In this document: in pieces, positions 59,078 through 64,000 of the stretch | Layout: each line of letters opens with the position of its first letter | How positions within the stretch are numbered: the stretch's first letter is position 1 | Source of the DNA: Tetrahymena thermophila SB210 | Taxonomy: Eukaryota > Ciliophora > Oligohymenophorea > Hymenostomatida > Tetrahymenidae | Assembly: GCF_000189635.1 (NCBI RefSeq) | Contig: NW_002476086.1 | Location: 186,001 to 250,000 of the forward strand | Direction: 5' to 3' | Length of the DNA stretch: 64,000 bases | Position numbers and translations under genes: made by a program | The notes under the pieces: model-generated | What the model saw: the letters and a program-made list of their open reading frames with translations, nothing else | Databases searched by the model: none | What the model was told of the DNA's origin: nothing

Positions 59078-61606
59078 AGCCTCTAAATGCTAAAAAGTAT
59101 ACTTTCTTTACTCTAAGATACAACTATGATATTCAGTAGACTAAATTACTGAAAACTGTTTACTTTCCTTTACTTATTAGTGTTAAAGTATATTTAAAAA
59201 GGTTAGCTTTAATATACAAAGCTTTATTTGTTTAGCTCTTTGAATAAATATTTTAATATTATTATATTATCCAATTAAATTTTGTATAAACAGCGAATAA
59301 ATTAAATAATAATATGAATGAAAACTATTTGATCGCAATTTTTCATCAGAGTTAATAAATATCATCAACTTTTGCTTTGTTTACAATATTCTTCATCAAC
59401 TATTAAGAATAGTATTAAATTCAAAGTAATAAAAATATCAAATAATAGCTATCATTTTACAATGCAAATACTTTACCCTTAATAATATTTATGATAATTA
59501 TCAAGACTTTAATAATATAATTTCAATCTATTATAATATAATGATAAGATATTTTCTTTTATACAAAATTTTTATTTCAATATGATCTGAGTTGCACTAA
59601 AAATATGAACCATACTACTTTTTAAAAGTTTAAGACACAATTTTGGATATTCAAAGACTGAATATATGTAAACTATTTTTTTTTAATGTAAATTTAAATA
59701 CCATTAAATTCATTTTTTTAAAGGCAATTAATTAAATTTAAATATTTTAATTATTTTTACTTTTATAAGCAGTAATTTCCTTTATTTAATCCTTAAAGTT
59801 AACAATTAATAATTGCTTTACTATTAACATAAATTACCACAAATTAAAATAATATTCTTTATTTTTCAAGATAATTTTTAGTTTATTTTTTATATTTTTT
59901 GTATTTTATTTCATTAATAACTATTTAAATTTTATATTAATATTAATTTTTGTAAAAAGTAATGTTTTAGTGAATTTATGAGTTATTGTTTAGTAATAAT
60001 ATGTTTTTCTTTAGTATTTTTTGTGATTTTATAAGCTTAGAAGGTAATTTAAATTATCTTTTAAAGCAGATTATAATTTTCAGAGATATTAAATATTCAA
60101 ATATTAATATTATAAATTAAATTAAATGAAAAATTAAACACTTTTTCTACTTTATTATTTTTTTGTTTAATTTAAAGTATATTTTAACAATTTGTTTAGT
60201 TAGAAAATTTTACTTTTATTTTATTCCTTAAAAAAAGAAAGATTAATCTAATTTTAAATGTAAATCAATTAAATTTAAGAAATATTTTATTAATTAAAAT
60301 AAGTAAAATATAGACCATAGACTTTTATTGCTTATTTTATTTATTTAATAAACAATTAAGACAATAAATTTAAATAAATAATAACATTTTGAGTGAGGAA
60401 TTATCTTAATGTTTTTAAAAAAAAATATAAAATTTTAGTTATCATAAAATATAATATCTTTCTAAATATTGAATTAATTCTTTAATTTTATGATATTGCT
60501 TAACTTTTTAGTAAATAAATTTCTCTTACAAAATAAGTAGATGGTTAATTTTTAAAAGATATTTATAATTTATTTTTTTTATTTTTAGTGATTTTTATTC
60601 AAAAATTATTATTATTAAATGTGAATTTAAGGAATAATTGTATACAGAAATTTCGATTAGATGTTTTATAAAATCTTAATTTTTAGATCTATCCCAAATT
60701 TTACTTAAATCATTTAGCTTATTGATCTATATTAAAGATTTCATATAAGTAAATAAGATAATTAGCGTAATTGTTAAATAATTATCATCAATTTTAGCAT
60801 AGTAATTAATTAAATGCCATCACTAAATAAAAACACAATAAAATGACGCTATCTAGATTTATTTGATGAAAGATATCTTTCTCCTGCTTAAGCATAAAAA
60901 CTTTTTATTTTTAAATAAAATTAACTAATGATTCTCTAAAAATTTTAGTATATTTTTCAATAGTGAATTTATATTTTTTTATAGGAGAAAAGTTGATTAA
61001 TCTTATGTAGAAAAATAGTTCTATAAGAAAATTAAAATTATAAACTTATGGTAGAAAATACTACAAATAAATTAAATAGAATAGAAGACTAGTAGTAATA
61101 AAATTGGTCAAGGATAAATAAAGGGAATTTATAAACAATTCTTCAAAATTAAATAAGTATAAATAACTATATAAATAAGTAAATATTTCATTCTATTTGC
61201 ATACAACAGAAAATACTCTCAGCTATGAAAAGCTTAAATTTGCAATAAACAACAAGACAATAAATATAATGAAAATTTATTCATATAATAATTATCTAGT
61301 TCATTATTTAAGGTATTTCATTTAATTATTATTTTTATTTTATTTTTTATTGCTTACTCTATGAAAATGGCATAGAATATGTAAAATATTTAAGTTACTT
61401 ATGATAACTAATTAAATCTTATAAGGAAGACTAATATTCAATAGTCAAAAATAAATTTGTCAATACTATCAAAAATTTTTGAATAGCTATTTAATGATTA
61501 AGCTTATAGCTGCCTTTAAAATTGTAAAAAATTCACAATCATTTATATCAAAAATAAATTAATAAATCAAAAAATTAAGAAAATAATAAAAAAGCCAAAA
61601 AAAATA
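59078..61606. other. Long intergenic region
   Basis: About 2.5 kb of very AT-rich sequence. Small frames open only because TAA and TAG do not stop; none has convincing composition. A 74-codon Gln-rich frame at 61048-61272 was considered and not called. The part up to about 59365 may belong to the 5' end of the gene at 58317-59077. Confidence 0.5.
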
Positions 61607-61843
61607 ATGAATACCAAGGTTCTTTTACTTTTAATCGCTGTTGTCTTCGCTTGCTTTGCTCGTGCTGACTTGTAAGATTGTTACAATATTTGTGATGAGT
61701 AAGTCAAGTAATGCCAACCTGCTCCTTCTTCTCATGCACCCACTTGTGGTGATATTAAGGGTAGATGCTATTACTACTGTGAACACTTTGGCCATCCTTT
61801 TGGAGAAGTCCAAGCTTTGTTAAACAGATCAAGAAAAATCTGA
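61607..61843 (+). CDS. Small secreted six-cysteine peptide (78 residues)
   Basis: An intronless frame from ATG at 61607 to TGA at 61841-61843. MNTKVLLLLIAVVFACFARA is a clear signal peptide with cleavage expected after Ala-Arg-Ala (residue 20). The mature ~58 residues hold six cysteines at 25, 29, 36, 47, 54 and 58, with spacing C-x3-C-x6-C-x10-C-x6-C-x3-C, symmetric about the centre. Two CX3C motifs facing each other suggest a disulfide-clamped helical hairpin with a third bridge between the inner pair. The centre is Pro/Ser/His-rich (QPAPSSHAPT), the loop expected between two helices, and CYYYCEHFGHPFG follows. C-ending codons are frequent for this genome, suggesting high expression. It could be a secreted signal, defence or mucocyst peptide; the function is unknown. 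Confidence 0.88.
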
Positions 61844-62722
61844 GATACTATTAACTAATCTTAATTGGTTTATAAAGTAATCTAAAGATAGATTGAATTG
61901 ATTAGCAATCATTTAAAAATGCTTTAAATAAAATCGTTTTTTGTTCATTTTTATATTTTTATATTCTATGAAGTAAAATTTAACCTGGACAAAGCTTACC
62001 ACAAAATATATAAATTTATTTACATTACATAGTTTACAACCACAAGTTTTGTGTAAATTATCTTCTAAATTATAATAAATTTTAAGGTAAGGAAGGAAGT
62101 AATATTTAATCTATTTGAATTCTTTTCTCTCAAATATTAATAAAAAGGAAGTCTTAAAAATTAAGATCTATCTTCTTAATTCACATATTTTTATTTTTGA
62201 TTGATCATATTTTGAATATTATCTAAAAAAGTTATTTTCAAAATTCAAGTAGACAACTAATTTTTAAAACTTAATTGGTAAACACAATATTATATTGGAA
62301 ATACATTAACTAAATATGGTAAGTTTACTTTTTAAATGAATATTAAATAAAAGAATATTTTTTTGATAAAAACTCTGACCAAAACTGTTAGAAATTCTTC
62401 AAAAAATTTATTATGTAAGATATTATTATGAAGTTTCTAATAACTAATTTTAAAACAATAATAGCCAATCTTCAAATAAGAAAACTCTATAATACATCAA
62501 ATTATTATATAGTATTAATAACATTAAATAATTTAACCACAAAAAAATATTTAATTGAATTTTATTGTATTCTTTTATGAGCTATTTTCCTTATAAAAAC
62601 CAAAATAAGATTATGTATTGTAATGCAAATAATGACTTGAATTTCTATTATGAACTATAGTAAATTTTTATCATTTTTAAAGATTTAAACATTTAAAATC
62701 TGAATAATTAATAAAAATAAAT
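61844..62722. other. Intergenic spacer
   Basis: AT-rich spacer; nothing recognised. Confidence 0.55.
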
Positions 62723-63028
62723 ATGATATTTTCATTTGATATGTTAAAATATTATAAAGATATGTTTACTAATGAATCAAAGTATTATTTTGATGAATTT
62801 CATTTATTTTAATCTAAAATTTTGGCTGATCTAAAAAAATTATTTAATCAAGCTTTAATTGATTAAAGTATTTTGCAGAATCCTCAAATATCTAACTTTG
62901 AGAAAATTAATATTAATACTTTTAATTCATCATAATAATATCAATTATATGTAATTTTAATTTTAAATCCATCTTTCAATATCCCCTTTAACATAATTCA
63001 AGATTTAAAATTTTAAAAAATTTCTTGA
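62723..63028 (+). CDS. Possible gene fragment or first exon (hypothetical)
   Basis: ATG at 62723 opens a 101-codon frame (MIFSFDMLKYYKDMFTNESK, then FDEFHLFQSKILADLKKLF) to TGA at 63026-63028. The first ~75 residues have coding-like composition; a gtaatt donor at 62948 could end exon 1 there. Further coding-like pieces lie downstream (for example around NIEGGILRKK near 63037-63075 and KCLDKNKQFAETEIAQFII near 63200-63255), not in one simple frame. This may be a multi-exon gene or a decaying one; I could not build a single consistent model. Confidence 0.35.
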
Positions 63029-63725
63029 TTAACATTGAAGGAGGTATTTTAAGAAAAAAAAGTTATTTTAAATAGAGAATAAAATGATATTAAATAAAAT
63101 ATATTTGACTTCATTTATTTAAAATACTATTAAATAAAGCTCATTTTAATTTAAATATATGAACATTAAATCTAGATTCAATTAATTTTGAATTTTTTTG
63201 AAAAGTGTTTGGATAAAAATAAATAATTTGCTGAAACTGAAATAGCTTAATTTATCATAAATTAAATAAATTATTATTTTAATTAACTAAGATAATTTTT
63301 TTAAATAAAATTATATTAATGTAAATGAAATTTGATAAATAAATTTAATTAAAGCATTTCGATGTGAAAATTTATATTATTACCATTAAAATAGCTTAAT
63401 AATTAATATTAATTAAATTTTAATTTTGAAAATCCTTAAAAGTCATTTAAAGGTGGTGCATTTAAGATATAAATTTTTAGAGTTAAATGATTTTCAAATT
63501 TGCATATTTTGTTTATTAATTAAATTGATGAATAAATGAATGATGACTATCAAAATCTAAAGATTTGAAAAATTATTCAAACAAAATACATGCTTTTTGA
63601 GTTACATGGTTTTTTAAAAATATATTTATTCATTTTATATATTAAAATTCAAAATATTTATTAATTGATAAAGAGTTTAAAATCTATTTATTGTACTTCA
63701 CTTAGTATTAACCGCATAAATAAAC

Positions 63726-64000
63726 ATGGAAAAACAGAACTCGCTTAGGCTATATGATAGCTCTAAACTCAAAGAATAAATTAATTTATATAATATTTAT
63801 GATAGCTAGTCTTTCAAATAATCTAATTCATTATAAGTAATTAATTCATTGTCCCCATGCTTTTTATTCTATTATTCATAAAGAACTTACAAGCTTTTTC
63901 TAACTTTTAAAAATAGAATGAACAGTTCAGATACGAGTAGGAAAAAAAAAGAGTGGAAAATGGCTTAAAATAATTGCTTGAAGTTGAATATGACGATTAA
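63726..64000 (+). CDS. 5' part of a gene running off the window (hypothetical)
   Basis: ATG at 63726 (MEKQNSLRLYDSSKLKEQIN) opens a frame that stays open to the last base with the ciliate code, about 91 codons, with a basic Ser/Lys segment (NSSDTSRKKKEWKMA) near the end. GC rises compared with the spacer before it. A gtaatt at 63837 could be a splice donor, in which case the middle part is intron. No family can be named from this much sequence. Confidence 0.45.

Noticed and set aside
58822-59079. Plus-strand 85-residue frame, extendable to 59544 with the ciliate code
   Set aside because: The opposite strand in the same place codes a spliced protein with coiled-coil character and a consistent intron; the plus-strand product is a hydrophobic string typical of an antisense shadow.
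61048-61272. Gln-rich 74-codon frame starting MVENTTNKLNRIEDQ
   Set aside because: Composition is what AT-rich spacer gives when TAA/TAG are read as Gln; no domain, signal or leader supports it. Left uncalled but not impossible.
61631-61823. Frames on both strands over 61631-61823
   Set aside because: Shadows of the secreted six-cysteine peptide, whose signal peptide and cysteine spacing are convincing.
63720-63760. HGKTELAQAI resembling an ankyrin repeat start
   Set aside because: The frame hits TGA right after and no further repeat follows; another frame is open to the end of the window.
1-64000. tRNA, rRNA, CRISPR arrays, telomeric GGGGTT repeats, retroelement or other virus-like sequences
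   Set aside because: Looked for on both strands by eye; none was recognised.

Overview
The window reads as macronuclear DNA of a ciliate of the Tetrahymena type. It is extremely AT-rich. Every convincing gene ends in TGA, and TAA and TAG occur in frame as glutamine codons (ciliate code, table 6). Most genes carry short AT-rich GT...AG introns. Frames called with the standard code therefore break at almost every Gln; the calls below were made by hand with the ciliate code. No telomeric repeats, rRNA, tRNA or CRISPR array was recognised.

Layout. 1-1501: 3' part of a P5A-type ATPase (Spf1/ATP13A1). 2441-4607 (-): a type I membrane protein that I match to the prorenin receptor/V-ATPase accessory protein ATP6AP2. 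4877-5026: a perfect 138-bp foldback element between 6-bp direct repeats. 5611-5901: a small doubtful gene, followed by a purine-rich tract. 7045-9745 (-): a TPR protein. 10336-12929 (+) and 18727-24494 (-): two leucine-rich-repeat (LRR) genes built as one repeat per exon. Between them lie a YeeE/YedE (TsuA-like) transporter (14046-15152, -) and a coiled-coil protein (16130-18062, +). 24.8-26.4 kb: two candidate H/ACA-like RNAs on the - strand behind a shared 32-bp upstream element. 27211-28128: a secreted protein. 29063-32244 (-): a B-box/coiled-coil/WD40 protein. 33335-35235 (-): a CNNM-family (DUF21 plus CBS) protein. 35880-38518: CFAP52 (WDR16). 39060-43643: two small coiled-coil proteins and a large type I membrane protein. 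44111-44416 (-): a 71-residue COA4-like twin-CX9C protein. 45613-46689: a mitochondrial acyl-carrier-protein-like protein lacking the usual serine. 47680-51339: a prominin-like five-pass membrane protein. 51782-53011 (-): an LRRC34-like protein. 53471-54181 (-): a coiled-coil protein, divergent from an E2F transcription factor at 54503-55524. 55808-58303 (-): a VPS9-domain Rab exchange factor. 58317-59077 (-): a small protein starting Met-Gly. 61607-61843: a 78-residue secreted six-cysteine peptide. The last kilobase holds coding-like fragments and the start of a gene that leaves the window.

The genes do not form an operon or one pathway; this is ordinary ciliate chromosome. Several fit cilia and membrane traffic (CFAP52, LRRC34-like, prominin-like, VPS9, CNNM, ATP6AP2-like) and two fit mitochondrial respiration (COA4-like, ACP-like). 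The points most worth a second look are the foldback element with its flanking repeats, the paired candidate H/ACA RNAs with a common upstream element, the one-LRR-per-exon genes, the serine-less ACP, and the symmetric six-cysteine peptide.
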